From a virus, in IMG/VR virus record IMGVR_UViG_3300026094_000012, positions 1 to 42,471 of that record: a DNA stretch of 42,471 nucleotides, one strand, 5' to 3'. Under the pieces are notes generated by a model, which was not told the origin of the DNA, ran no database searches, and was given only the letters and a program-made list of their open reading frames with translations. Position numbers and translations under genes: made by a program. Positions 24,801-30,641 of this stretch are shown one piece after another; the first letter of the stretch is position 1, and each line of letters begins with the position of its first letter.

Positions 24801-25657
24801 ATGTTTCTTACGTTTGGGTTTCATTGAACGGTGAATTGCTAACTCCTAGTATCGACTATAGACTAACAAAATTTGAAAACTTTGTCCATATAACGCGACC
24901 CCTGAACACAAATGATAAAATACAGGTAATACATTTTGCAGCCAACAAGGTAAGCACGAAATTTGGATATAGAATTTTCAAGGATATCTTAAATAGGACC
25001 CACTACAAGAGGTTGAATGAAGATAAAACTTATGTGCTAGCAAACGATCTGTTTATAACAGATAGCGAGATTGAATTGCTAGATGCATCTGGTATAACAC
25101 AGCCAAGCAAAGAGCTTAACATCCCGGGCGTGATCTTTGTTGCTAATGAAAGAATAGAATATTTTGAAGTAAATGGAAATACTATTTCTCAACTGCGTAG
25201 AGGAACACTTGGAACAGGGGCTCCACAAACACATGTTGCTGGAACGGAAGCAATGGATCAAAGCGCAAGTGAAAGCATACCGTATACAGATGAAATGGTA
25301 ACGCTGGTCAAATTAGAAGACGAATCAACTAGAATTCTTCTTGACTTTATGCCTACAGACGGTGTCAACGAATTTGAAGTTTTTGTAGGCGGGCGCCGAC
25401 TCCGAAAAAATAGCATACAAAAATTTAATAGCAGCTTAGATCAAGACAGCCCAGAAGCAGATGAAACGTTACCACCCGAATTTACCATAGAAAATGGCAA
25501 CGAGTTGGTGTTAGCACAACCTCCTGTAGGAAACAGTAGGGTCTTAATTGTTAGGAAATTAGGAAAACTGTGGCAAAATTCGGGCGAACAACTGAGATAT
25601 TCAACTAACAGTATTGCGCAGTTCATCCGCAACGCTACAACCAGTTTACCTAAATAA
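9848..25657 (+). CDS. Giant virion protein (5269 residues), at the position of gp7 in T4
   Basis: One uninterrupted frame of 15.8 kb. It starts with SLLPRFFRTEVNKKFIQSTVDQL, an opening I associate with large structural proteins in this locus of marine T4-like phages. Visible modules: four carbohydrate-binding-like stretches of the form W-x-x-Y-x-x-G-x-x-V-x-(5)-Y-Y-R near residues 1442, 1701, 2192 and 3058; two FG-GAP-like beta-propeller segments with phased D-G-x-x-hydrophobic-x-V-G-A/S-P motifs (about 2102-2190 and 3134-3378); two Gly-rich repeats of the GGSGY..AP type (about 3760-3827 and 4112-4172); and, mainly after 4360, many beta-sandwich-like units with the pattern V-x-V-N-G-x-x-L-(5)-D-Y. 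No catalytic motif or membrane segment was recognised. Gene order (gp6, then this) matches T4 gp7, the wedge protein, but no sequence match to gp7 is claimed. It is probably a peripheral baseplate component with receptor-binding modules. Confidence 0.8.
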   Translation: MAYDNNQNEYPLPADGKNNRKSESLLPRFFRTEVNKKFIQSTVDQLVQPGVAEKLNGYFGRQISKAFSPEDNYVGDISASRENYQFEPAAVIKDELDNVTFYKDYNDYINQIAGFGGNTDNHDVLNSQEYYAWNPNIDWDKFVNFREYYWLPYGPQTVNIAGQSREVQSTIKVTLDDNIDNVSYKFSTEPFVQNPTLVLYRGQTYTFDLSVTGTPFTIKTKRTLDSSFDFDAGVTAQGTESGKITFSIGASTPEILYYVAENDINNSGIIQIKDIEENTEIDVEREIVGKTQYTTEAGFDLSNGMKVAFVGEVTPAKYSIGQWYVEGVGESIKLVSEEDLEIPASYSQDREIPFDSNAFDRLPFDNAAGFAATKDYIVINRASPDRNPWSRINRWFHRDVIERSAAINSESISIDQSARATRPIIEFDPGLKLFEFGTQNKQNVDLVDNFTTDIFSTIEGSVGYNVDGVQLVDGMRVLFTAEKDLRETGKIFKVSFINHRGERQISLVEEPDSDPLENETVLALGGVEFKGKMFFYNGVRWNLTQEKTSTNQQPLFDLFDDNGFSYGDEAEYSDTSFRGNKVFSYRQGSGVVDRELGFPIAYRNIENVGDITFDFDLLTDSFTYTEGNETIEQSTDVCVLKKFSMRTNFEFSNGWKKAPLPSTQDVLRQYVAAPAQTTFEIDTYEGVLDLQDLHAKITLNNQLQFEGIDYEITQDKSRTFVRFSNELAQGDVVVLRTRASNAKSSNGYYEIPANLEKNPLNNNIESFTLGQVNDHVSTIVTELEDFRGSFPGRNNLRDLGDVTPFGKKFLQHTGPINLSLYHLTSKDTNIVKALDFARREYSKFKRVFLQKSLELGFDGNPKEHVDLIFKELNRDKSINMPFYFSDMAPTSGEKRLTYNVFEQGNEFFALSETFSLDEPGAKSVTVYVNDSQLLFEKDYTFNEDGFCVINVPLVTGDRVDIYEYETTDGSYIPPTPTKLGMYPKYEPMLFVDNTYTVPTSVIQGHDGSIIKAFDDYRDALILELEKRIYNNLKVNYDSSIIDIHEFIGGEYRNTGIAKQNIDNSLLKDFAAWLSIVGDVDYTASDFHQRENSFTYNYSFMESPNGKRLPGFWRAVYKQAYDTDRPHTHPWEMLGFSEQPTWWVDQYGPAPYTSNNLLMWEDLEKGILAQPGKAKQVLEKYKRPGLVSHLPVDTKGNILSPLQSKYARNYVSSFTNSPFVFGDEAPTETAWRRSSEYPFSLFKSWVLNQPSKIIGLGYDRYRSVRNAAGQLVYKDTGRRIRLADLVFPNNSPNASQGNNSGTPNRSRVFNAGFVNFIADFLASNVLVNYSEYQQNLKSLSNQIGFKVGSFTDKSKINLILDSRTPLNQGNVFVPEENFEVILQTSSPLDIVSYSGVVIEKTPAGYLLRGYDTSNPVFTYYDYIETDRDPLVNVGGISESFVDWSENQRYASGSVVEFNGAYYRVTTSHTSTSTFDAEKFVRLPALPQVGGRSAIFRSTFDKSKTAEIAYGTLLDNIQQVVDFLLGYGEYLTDLGFIFENFNGEIEAVENWRLSAKEFMFWTTNNWSDGALLTLSPGAQKLQFSAENAVVDNIFDNFYDYSLVKADGTKIRQEFVNIGRDDANGFNISLKNTADGIYALKLPLVQKEHAILLDNETVFKDTIYDPEPGYRQERIRVLGYRAADWNGGLTIPGFIYDEAVVTEWQAWKDYSIGDVVKYKEFYYAAINKISGTEQFNASDWYRLESKPQPGLLTNLEYKTNQFADFYDLDTDNFDVDQQEIAQHLIGYQKRDYLANIINDDVSQYKFYQGFIQDKGTRNALTKLFDALSSANKDSLEFYEEWAVKAGQYGAADGFEEIEFLLDESQFRLDPQPILLTDTVPDNVTDLVYRQLPGNVFLVPQGYDSAPFPSKYTDDTVLRTAGFVRPEDVQFIVKNKIDILGLNSTEVKQGDYVWVTFEDQSWNVYKHVNTGFNVIEAQPDGDTAILFLNKLSNFQAGDIIGIYDVEELEGFYRVISSSLNKVVIAVEEPLSDEITNIQGAVTSFVSNRISDYNSANKYAENDIDTDELLWIDNSGDVENRWAVIKQDKAFDFADELSNPIAGQELSFGKSISADDANEYIVVGSPDSSQGKAYIYERENDGSTLTGTLNLKQTLEPIAGFDHGQSKFGSSVTISPDGRYVIVGAPNASRVKSAYKDDFDISEEYLRGSIVQFEENLYRARRTVKGQTDNVVFGTHDSASQIRQRLFDLYGDYASIPLITTGDFPLRDTDTDHILVRAPIDAYEGSQPGDTVYLNWNEISRNYLPEEPVPFFDVGLGDPLTLSIAGTRYTFTLDSTEAIEVVYGDRIFQGDRSGTIVFPLFESNKVSVILDLDSQPFIATEDQTVIITDESETITKYGNSTDVTISEIEGTSVHGLQDGDEVVITDVPNDGLTVIDEEFDNSNPAIPRNTVEQQGVKGLEPNRYYIKFANNDQIELYFDESLTNPVNGAIGFSGSAIPNGEFNGNIQKLNKPFDNFHPQIDRDFIVNTAHTIRRKVDEVFYIVDPLNIPNPQQGDSVTTATGNATVVYVKNELGRLVVYANNKNGVFEETGELFINDTFRIGRYTRPLHDSVDRATVLGGYWEIATSQNYNPNGRTTDIAAGLVIEDVKNGYTRTSSDPAEWFESAVRLPYKSSIQNVLDNPPEILPETDRPFEKESDLIRNLSYISQGIGGNITPETELDDRFVVRMPKNVSDKAEADFANAMSPDPQIGIWLNTIPDADGNRSDLSNKGFGNDPYDIITRVETPTDIWDGYIDYRVTAPELDFQPGDIIQDGGGAQAEVAFYQRDLNKARVYIKNSTGNDFNFGSRYYEGVAPTVTRLSKIVNGVPVEIGITESRQLGDNDIGKLAVFRHSENLPLSPELDLPVSPTFSDDISSFKTEFISGVEYHTWIEEFKPGQGRNPLLPSTANNDWEQVQNIPINTNRDASGFTREGAFFVYQLNLETDTYDLVNGYILPNRQDGRDLGYDLKLVQDGDLYKLVIGSNEDYRNDVSNNPGRGRLYFVLQGMDQNASYNWSVAKDPNYKGSYSETTDYYTNQVVVNEGLFYRALTNLQAEQFDSSKWRVLGDHIDFVGYVPNTTGVTIADDSFIDRLDTSDFGNVFDISSNGKILATTAEYPGLTRLVIYRLKDFRFELLQEIDEPADSRLFGSAIAVSNDGKLLAVGAPDSDSDKEYQGKVYIYKNNQGTFELSQTLESPNRETGEGFGAVLGFDGNQLVVTSAKGDILLDTTYDRYQNIDNSFESSYVNNSAGQLSAAETIFDSGFTRFQKSIIDSGVVFVYERLADSLVYGQRIEYDDFDSVDFGRNIVISNNNLYIGLPGLNVDTATSGKVVVYNREENARSWTLHRQPIDQIDISKFRGSFVYDTAENNLLSRLDILDPVAGKISGIAEQEITYKTYFDPATYNVGSSYATDKFTTWGEKQVGEVWWDLSTVKYVNYYQGSIIYSQAVWNTLAEGASIDVYEWVESTLLPSQWDSQALTSQGIRRGFTGQSKYGDEQYVVKQVYDSISESFREKYFFWVKQKRTVPNIENRNRSVLDIENIIRDPQSQGLRFVTILGNDRFVLYNCKSLVKNKDVAVNFRYWTIQDQTINIHNEYQIVTDGLSTSRPKADIEQKWFDSLIGQDNAGRPVPDPELSVKQKYGALNRPRQSWFVNKNEALKQVIERVNRVLLSQLTIDNLDISRLFENDPIPSQLLGLYDESVDTVEELDFVGTVKASTAELEPIIEDGTIVDVVIADGGRGYKQAPAIQVDGSGENAQLTATINNLGIVTNVEVVNGGTNYANNTAINVRPLSALVRNDSTINGAWSIYSYDNNSRSWNLATSESYRVEDYWSYVDWYAEGYSELTSIDFIVDDFYELNIINDNINDIVKVENVGSGGWILLQKTVNIDTPDYTINYRTIGRQNGTIQFLPALYTENNNEVELRIILETIRDNIFVDELALEYNKLFFSSLRYVFSEQNYVDWAFKTSFVKAKHNVGELEQRTTFRNDNLPSYEEYIREVKPYKTSIREYLSSYEKLDNTRSVVTDFDLSPFYNASSGLIESPAPKIENGVLTNINFDINDYPDKHWLDNFTYEIESIEIEDGGSGFAQSPLVVISGGGGTGAQARAFVGNGRIKDIEILDSGSGYTSAPSVTVEGVQDDNGTAPKFSVVLGNQKVRNLIVTQKFDRITAQNNITDTSVVEEFVSSGAELRFYLKWPMDLTRANINVFFDDIDALTSEFNYGNEKNNAKNHTRSVGFVELTQARPAGSVIRVEYSKNIDLLHAADRINTLYDGVEGQYGKDLGQLMEGVDYGGVEVRSFEFGQDSGWDSDPWYTSAWDTYDENFEDETFVTDGSTTKFKLSKPLEDNEQYNVYVNGIRIDDPNYDGSSKTYIAEDGSTVLALGNPNAIMPTITSQSSNYTSEVDDRGNLEYFVTIDNIEEFEEYYTDSISNPPDDQTVVIRKSSSDGSFLPQGTGFDTIVEGGNIAYGTATGLAAEDINIDGAGFVTPTTSKGPEELVPGQTLDTLDLKVYDRASDGGSLIASRNFTASEERNQVFPLDVLPHNVSSVFVKVDGVIIDNSDFTVDFIDRTVTLDSPLGLGQKVNILSMSGNGQQILDIDNFTGDGETQTFVTNVLYQDNITAFVTVDGTEAEVQLFETDDSFNENAGLVGIRFVVPPSANSFIYYAVYKSQDKTYSEVSIDQFEGDGSTTAFELSAQPFNKLPASHNVIVKVNNKILYPGYTQNFTVTSSREYPLDTDQFGPSSISADKINVYLNGVSLELLQDYRWDFSNTQVVLFDNIGVSGDNLEVYVLDDGEYSFSRNTVINIANVSGIFEIGETVEIGSQDSTVLSGTVKTFDNNILVLSEEIPALIELIDRDDTVNVTGLASAASADKLVSVRLQESGDTLILSETPNMGDLVQVYKFSNHDVQDIQMETRTNVLRTTLTVGTEDYFDNHRLNKGLVALRRPALDVSYVWVSLNGELLTPSIDYRLTKFENFVHITRPLNTNDKIQVIHFAANKVSTKFGYRIFKDILNRTHYKRLNEDKTYVLANDLFITDSEIELLDASGITQPSKELNIPGVIFVANERIEYFEVNGNTISQLRRGTLGTGAPQTHVAGTEAMDQSASESIPYTDEMVTLVKLEDESTRILLDFMPTDGVNEFEVFVGGRRLRKNSIQKFNSSLDQDSPEADETLPPEFTIENGNELVLAQPPVGNSRVLIVRKLGKLWQNSGEQLRYSTNSIAQFIRNATTSLPK

Positions 25658-25660
25658 ATA
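25653..25660 (+). promoter_or_regulatory. Late-type promoter box at the end of the giant gene
   Basis: AATAAATAC overlaps the stop codon of the giant gene and lies 28 bases before the next ATG. It is identical over the core and the following A to the box before gp6. It would let the fibre genes be transcribed independently of the 15.8 kb gene upstream. Confidence 0.65.
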
Positions 25661-25680
25661 CACTAGCGGGAACAAATAAC

Positions 25681-26298
25681 ATGACAGATAAATTTAAAGA
25701 TCTACACGGTACACTTATACAAGGACATATTAAAATTCATGATCCTGACAGTGGTGAGGTTCTAATTGATAAGCGCAATGCTATACACTATGAGAATATG
25801 AGTATAGCACTTGCGGAAGCCTTGGCTAATGCAGGGCGCGGCCCGATTTACAAAATGGCTTTTGGAAATGGTGGTACATCAGTTGATCCCACAGGAATAA
25901 TTACATACCTCACACCTAATTCGACAGGTGTGAATGCAGGTTTATATAATCAGACTTTTAATAAAGTTGTAGACGACCAAGCAGGAAACAACACTGATCC
26001 TGTGCGCAACAAAATAGAAACACGACATGTAAGTGGTACAAATTTTACAGATATTCTAGTGAGTTGTTTATTAGACTACGGAGAACCCAGCGGACAGGAC
26101 GCTTTCGATACTGCAACAAATACAGAAAATTTATATGTGTTCGACGAACTTGGATTAATAAGTCAAGGGCCAGACGGCACCGACGGTAGACTGCTCACAC
26201 ATGTTATCTTTCATCCTGTTCAAAAATCATTGAACAGACTAATACAAATCGATTATACAGTAAGAGTACAAAGTTTGACAGGTTTTAACGAGGTATAG
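25681..26298 (+). CDS. Virion structural protein, conserved, at the start of the fibre group
   Basis: This 205-residue protein has a compact, non-repetitive sequence, unlike the fibres that follow. Notable stretches are LIQGHIKIHDPDSGEVLIDKRNAIHYENM near the start, YKMAFGNGGTSVDPTGII around residues 58-75, YVFDELGLI near 153 and a C-terminal HVIFHPVQKSLNRLIQIDYTVRV. The last segment looks like the beta-strand-rich end of a connector or fibre-attachment protein. It follows a late promoter box and precedes the first fibre by five bases. The position corresponds to gp8 in T4 order, but I do not see a match to T4 gp8. I regard it as a structural protein of unknown exact role, perhaps linking the baseplate to the fibres. 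Confidence 0.6.
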   Translation: MTDKFKDLHGTLIQGHIKIHDPDSGEVLIDKRNAIHYENMSIALAEALANAGRGPIYKMAFGNGGTSVDPTGIITYLTPNSTGVNAGLYNQTFNKVVDDQAGNNTDPVRNKIETRHVSGTNFTDILVSCLLDYGEPSGQDAFDTATNTENLYVFDELGLISQGPDGTDGRLLTHVIFHPVQKSLNRLIQIDYTVRVQSLTGFNEV

Positions 26299-26303
26299 AT
26301 AGT

Positions 26304-28436
26304 ATGGCATACGAAATAAGATTTTCAGACTTTGTAACAAAAGGCAGTGTTGTAATTGAAGACAATACTATAAATCAAGAGACGTCTCTTAATTTGCCCG
26401 GCAGGAACACCACTGCTTATGGTGCTAGTATAGCCGAAAATTTCTTACATTTATTAGAAAATTTTGCAGCACCAAATGCGCCTACTAATCCTGTTGAAGG
26501 CCAGCTTTGGTATGACAACAGTTTAGGAGTAGACCAGCTAAAGTTATGGGATGGTACTACTTGGGTAGCTGCAGGAGGACTAAAAAAAGCCAACCTACAG
26601 CCTGATGCTGCCAACAGCGTTATTGGAGATTTGTGGGTAGATACAGACAATCAGCAGTTATATCTATTTGCTGGTTCGGGCTGGGTCCTAGTAGGACCAG
26701 AATTTGCCGAGGGACTTGCAACAGGCACTCGTCCTGATCAAATTATAGCTGTCAATAATGAATCATATGATGTGGTTTTTGTAGAAGTTAAAGGACAGCC
26801 TCTTGCAATTATAGCTAGTGATACATTTACACCTAAAGCAACTATAGTCGGCTTTGAGGATGGCATACGCCCAGGAGTGAATTTAAGCAGTTCAAATATA
26901 ACAGGGGACGGAGTACCGCAGTTCAACGGAATCTCTGAAAAGGCACTTTCGCTGTTTATTCCGGGGTCAAGCCCGGCAACTGACGAAACTGTTGACGCAG
27001 CGAATTTCCTGCGTAAAGATTCACAAAACATAACCGATTTCGGCATTCAGATTAAAAACAATGACGGCTTGGGCGTTGGACTCAGCAATCAGTTGCGATT
27101 ACGTATCGATGGCCAAGCAGGTGTTTTGAGCCACAACACCACTGGATCCAACCTCGACTTGCGAGTCAACAACCAAGGGTCTGAAAAGACTGTGCTTAGG
27201 ATCGACAGCACAGAACGAGTAGGAATTAATAATCCTAGTCCGGTTGAATCGCTAGACGTTGGGGGCGTTATACAAACCGATACGCAACTAAAGGTTACTA
27301 GCCTGACAGATAGCAACGGAATAAGCGGCGGCAGTATTGTAACTGCAGGCGGAGTCGGCATTGCAAAAAACCTAAATGTTGGAGGACAGAGCAAAATCAA
27401 TGGCCCGCTTGTTGTAGGAAAGCCAGACCTAGTAAATCCTGACACCGGAGCCGTAAATCCTGTGCAAGCCGCTGTTTTGCCAGACCAAAACAATCTTAGA
27501 ACAATAGGCCAGCCAGACAAGGTATTTTCCTCGGTCTATTCAACAGAATTTGTAGGCAGTCTTCGAGGAGACGTGCAGGGTTCGGTATCGGGTCGAGCAG
27601 GATTTGCTGATAGATTATCTGCACCCACAGTGTTTAGGATGACCGGCCAAGTTACAGCTAACAATATCAGTTTTGACGGCCAGCAAGGCACTGTTACATT
27701 CAACACGCAAATTGCTAATGGTTTTATCAACGATCAGCCTAACACACTGAATGGACAACCTGTTCCATCAGAAGCAACCGACGAATTTATTGTCAACAAA
27801 CCCAGCGGTGTTTTTAGAATGCCTCGATCAAGGGTTTTGGCAGGCGTGAAAGGACGTACTCCTGTAGGCACTGTAGTACCGTATGCTGGCATTATAGATG
27901 ATCCAGATATTCCCATTCCTGAAGGTTGGTTGGTGTGCGACGGAAGCACCTATTTGATATCTGTTTACGGCGAGTTATACGGTGTAATAGGAGATAAATT
28001 CAACGGTTCTGCACAAAATACTGTCCAAGAAGGATTTTTTGCTGTGCCCGATATGCGCGGCAGATTGCCTTTGGGAGCTGACAACATGGGCTCTAGAGGA
28101 TCTTCCAACAGAGTACAGAACAATGCAGCGGACATACTGGGAGCAGCTAGTGGAAACGAATCTCAATCTTTGGACGTACAGAATCTCCCAGAACACGAAC
28201 ACAACATGGTCAACCAAGACGGTGACGGCGATCAGTTTTTTGCAGTAAGCAATGACCCCAGTCCTGCGATAGACGACAAAACAACTGTTGTCGCAGATTT
28301 GATAGGCAACGGCACCGGAGCATTTTATGAAGGAACAGGCGGCGTAGATACAAACAGCAGTTTGGGTCAACCGGTAGATGTTATGAATCCCTTCCTTACA
28401 ATGAACTATCTAATTTATACTGGAGTCGAATCTTAA
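26304..28436 (+). CDS. Tail fibre protein with C-terminal tail-collar domain
   Basis: The 710-residue protein has a shared N-terminal module (about 1-90, with LHLLENFAAPNAPTNPVEGQLWYDN) also present in the next two genes, then a tryptophan-marked repeat (GDLWVDTDNQQLYLFAGSGWVLVGP). Its middle is rich in Gly, Asn and Val (about 250-510) and looks like a beta-structured shaft. It ends in a phage tail-collar domain (about 535-710): VGTVVPYAGIIDDPDIPIPEGWLVCDG, then FAVPDMRGRLPLGADN and NPFLTMNYLIYTG. Tail-collar domains are typical of distal or short fibres that touch the host surface. The last base of its stop is the first base of the next start (TAATG). Confidence 0.82.
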   Translation: MAYEIRFSDFVTKGSVVIEDNTINQETSLNLPGRNTTAYGASIAENFLHLLENFAAPNAPTNPVEGQLWYDNSLGVDQLKLWDGTTWVAAGGLKKANLQPDAANSVIGDLWVDTDNQQLYLFAGSGWVLVGPEFAEGLATGTRPDQIIAVNNESYDVVFVEVKGQPLAIIASDTFTPKATIVGFEDGIRPGVNLSSSNITGDGVPQFNGISEKALSLFIPGSSPATDETVDAANFLRKDSQNITDFGIQIKNNDGLGVGLSNQLRLRIDGQAGVLSHNTTGSNLDLRVNNQGSEKTVLRIDSTERVGINNPSPVESLDVGGVIQTDTQLKVTSLTDSNGISGGSIVTAGGVGIAKNLNVGGQSKINGPLVVGKPDLVNPDTGAVNPVQAAVLPDQNNLRTIGQPDKVFSSVYSTEFVGSLRGDVQGSVSGRAGFADRLSAPTVFRMTGQVTANNISFDGQQGTVTFNTQIANGFINDQPNTLNGQPVPSEATDEFIVNKPSGVFRMPRSRVLAGVKGRTPVGTVVPYAGIIDDPDIPIPEGWLVCDGSTYLISVYGELYGVIGDKFNGSAQNTVQEGFFAVPDMRGRLPLGADNMGSRGSSNRVQNNAADILGAASGNESQSLDVQNLPEHEHNMVNQDGDGDQFFAVSNDPSPAIDDKTTVVADLIGNGTGAFYEGTGGVDTNSSLGQPVDVMNPFLTMNYLIYTGVES

Positions 28437-30595
28437 TGTCTTACAAACTCAACAAAACTGACGGGACGCTTTTAACAGAACTGGTTGACGGACAGCTAGA
28501 TACAACTTCTACTGATTTGACGCTGATAGGCAGAAACTACACAGGTTTCGGCGAATTCCTAAATGAGAATTATATAAAACTTCTTGAAAACTTTGCAGGA
28601 ACTGCAGCACCTGGTACACCTATAGTAGGCCAGCTATGGTACGACACTAGCGAAGGGCGGTTAAAAGTATATGACGGAACAGGATTTAGGTCTAATGGTC
28701 CAATAGTAAGCAATGAACAGCCGCAAATGGTGGCAGGCGACATATGGATAGACAATGCAAATAATCAATTATACTTTTTTGATGGCTCCGATTTACAACT
28801 TGTAGGCCCTGTATACAACGCAGTGCAAGGGTTATCTGGTTTTGAAGTTGACACTGTTCGCGACAGGTCTAGTGTCAATCATACCGCAGTAAAATTATGG
28901 ATAGGGAATGTGCTTGTTGCAATCATAAGCAACGACGAGTATTTGCCAACTGTGGATGAGCAAACAAGATTGAATATTACAACTGACATCCGCAAAGGAA
29001 TTAACATAGTAGACCAAGACAATTTTAGGTTCTACGGTGTGTCTGACTCGGCAAACTCATTGATAACAGACATTATTGATCCTGCTACAGGACTAAGAGA
29101 AAGAAAAACTGCGTCGCAGTTTCTTGCATCGGATGCTGCTTCTGAAACAACTGGTTCTATTGCCATTCGCAATCAATCGGGGTTGACCATAGGGCGTTCA
29201 GGAGAAACGCAGTTTTTTGTGTCGGGAAATTTTACAAATTATAAAAATACAATTGTTAATCACAGCACTAGAATACGGCAACTGAATCTAGACGACAACG
29301 AATATGAAGCTTTAATTTTAAGTGCGGACAACAGGCGCATGGGTGTTAATCTTGATCTAGGTAGCATACCTGCAGCTACATTGGACGTAAATGGAGACAC
29401 AATTATACGTGGGGATCTTACAGTCCAAGGTTCTTCTGTTAAGGTTGAAACTTCAGATTTAACCGTAGATGATTACACTATAGAACTAGGACACACAGAC
29501 ACTGTACTATCTTTGAACAGTGCAGTTGAGTCTAGTATTGCTGCGCTCGTTCAACCAGGAGAGTTGGTTACTCAGCAAAACAGCGGAGCGACCGGAAACT
29601 TTAAGTCTATTTCGGAGGATAGACAAACACTTGTATTAGAGCCTGTGAACGGATCGTTTTTGTCTGGTAGCGGAAATAATCTATCAACTGCTAGTGCAGG
29701 CACGTTATTTGGCACAGACGGTGTTACTGCTGTATATGCTGCATCTGTAGCACAGAGAAGTGATTCTACTGCCGACGGCGCCGGCGTAATTATAAAGGGC
29801 GAAGCTGATTTTTCAGATAGTAACGACAAATATTTAAAATGGATAAATGATACCTCTAATGGAACAAATTGGGAGGTCAGTGATAATCTAAATTTAATCA
29901 GCGGGAAATCCTATAAGATCAACGATACTGTAGTTGTTGAGCAAACATCCTTGGGCACTACTATAGAAACTGCACCAGGACTTAGAGATATTGGAATTAT
30001 GGATAGACTAAGAGTTCATAATTCTATTCTCTTAGACGAGATAACCGGCACTCCTACTATACAGACAAGTTCAGCACTTAGAATCGACAGTGCAGGATCA
30101 ATTGAAGTTACTAATAATTCTAATCCTGTAAAAATCACTGGTCTTGCTACACCTACCACAGACACAGATGCAGCAAACAAAAATTATGTCGATACGTCAA
30201 TAGACAGCGAACCGGTAACTTTCACCTTGGACATCACAGGTATGCCTGATGCTGGTTTTTCTACTGTAGAGTCACAGATATTAGATACTCTAGAATTTCT
30301 ATACCCTGCAGCAGGCAAAGAACTGAACGCACAGGCTAGAATTCTTACTTCAAGTTCTGTTGGTGTTGTCAGCGGTATTGATGTTGAATCCGGTGTGACT
30401 GTTACTTCTATAGGTGTAGACTTCTCTACTATCGATGGCCCAGACGGAGGAAATTCTAACCAGCAGCTAGTAGAGGATGTTGCTTTTCCTGCCAGTGCTA
30501 CTGGCAGCGTATCTCTCAATGTTACAAGACAAAAGCGATATTTTAGAGTAGTTCAAAGCGGTGCTACTAGAGAATGGCAAGCGTACACTCCTTAA
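28436..30595 (+). CDS. Tail fibre protein, paralogue sharing the N-terminal module
   Basis: The 719-residue protein repeats the N-terminal module of its neighbours (about 1-85: LTLIGRNYTGFGEFLNENYIKLLENFAG, then PIVGQLWYDT) and the tryptophan-marked GDIWIDNANNQLYFFDGSDLQLVGP. The shaft is Ser, Thr and Asp rich. A segment near 300-345 (AATLDVNGDTIIRGDLTVQGSSV) resembles self-trimerising fibre repeats. It lacks the tail-collar end of the preceding gene and closes with a different beta-rich domain (about 585-719, ending FRVVQSGATREWQAY). The shared head with a different tip suggests module swapping at the receptor-binding end. It is followed by a 46-base gap holding a late promoter box. Confidence 0.72.
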   Translation: MSYKLNKTDGTLLTELVDGQLDTTSTDLTLIGRNYTGFGEFLNENYIKLLENFAGTAAPGTPIVGQLWYDTSEGRLKVYDGTGFRSNGPIVSNEQPQMVAGDIWIDNANNQLYFFDGSDLQLVGPVYNAVQGLSGFEVDTVRDRSSVNHTAVKLWIGNVLVAIISNDEYLPTVDEQTRLNITTDIRKGINIVDQDNFRFYGVSDSANSLITDIIDPATGLRERKTASQFLASDAASETTGSIAIRNQSGLTIGRSGETQFFVSGNFTNYKNTIVNHSTRIRQLNLDDNEYEALILSADNRRMGVNLDLGSIPAATLDVNGDTIIRGDLTVQGSSVKVETSDLTVDDYTIELGHTDTVLSLNSAVESSIAALVQPGELVTQQNSGATGNFKSISEDRQTLVLEPVNGSFLSGSGNNLSTASAGTLFGTDGVTAVYAASVAQRSDSTADGAGVIIKGEADFSDSNDKYLKWINDTSNGTNWEVSDNLNLISGKSYKINDTVVVEQTSLGTTIETAPGLRDIGIMDRLRVHNSILLDEITGTPTIQTSSALRIDSAGSIEVTNNSNPVKITGLATPTTDTDAANKNYVDTSIDSEPVTFTLDITGMPDAGFSTVESQILDTLEFLYPAAGKELNAQARILTSSSVGVVSGIDVESGVTVTSIGVDFSTIDGPDGGNSNQQLVEDVAFPASATGSVSLNVTRQKRYFRVVQSGATREWQAYTP

Positions 30596-30607
30596 CCAGG
30601 CTAGAAC

Positions 30608-30615
30608 GATAAATA
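30608..30615 (+). promoter_or_regulatory. Late-type promoter box before the third fibre gene
   Basis: GATAAATACT lies 34 bases before the ATG, in the short gap between two fibre genes. It is followed by an AGGGG ribosome binding site. The core ATAAATAC equals the other boxes in the window; only the flanking bases differ. Confidence 0.65.
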
Positions 30616-30641
30616 CTATATCGTAACAGGGGTTTATCAGA

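Noticed and set aside
9848-25657. The giant gene being several fused genes or an assembly error
   Set aside because: The frame is open for 15.8 kb and the domain pattern runs through without a break in base composition or any internal start with its own ribosome binding site that I noticed. I keep it as one gene, but long-read confirmation would settle it.
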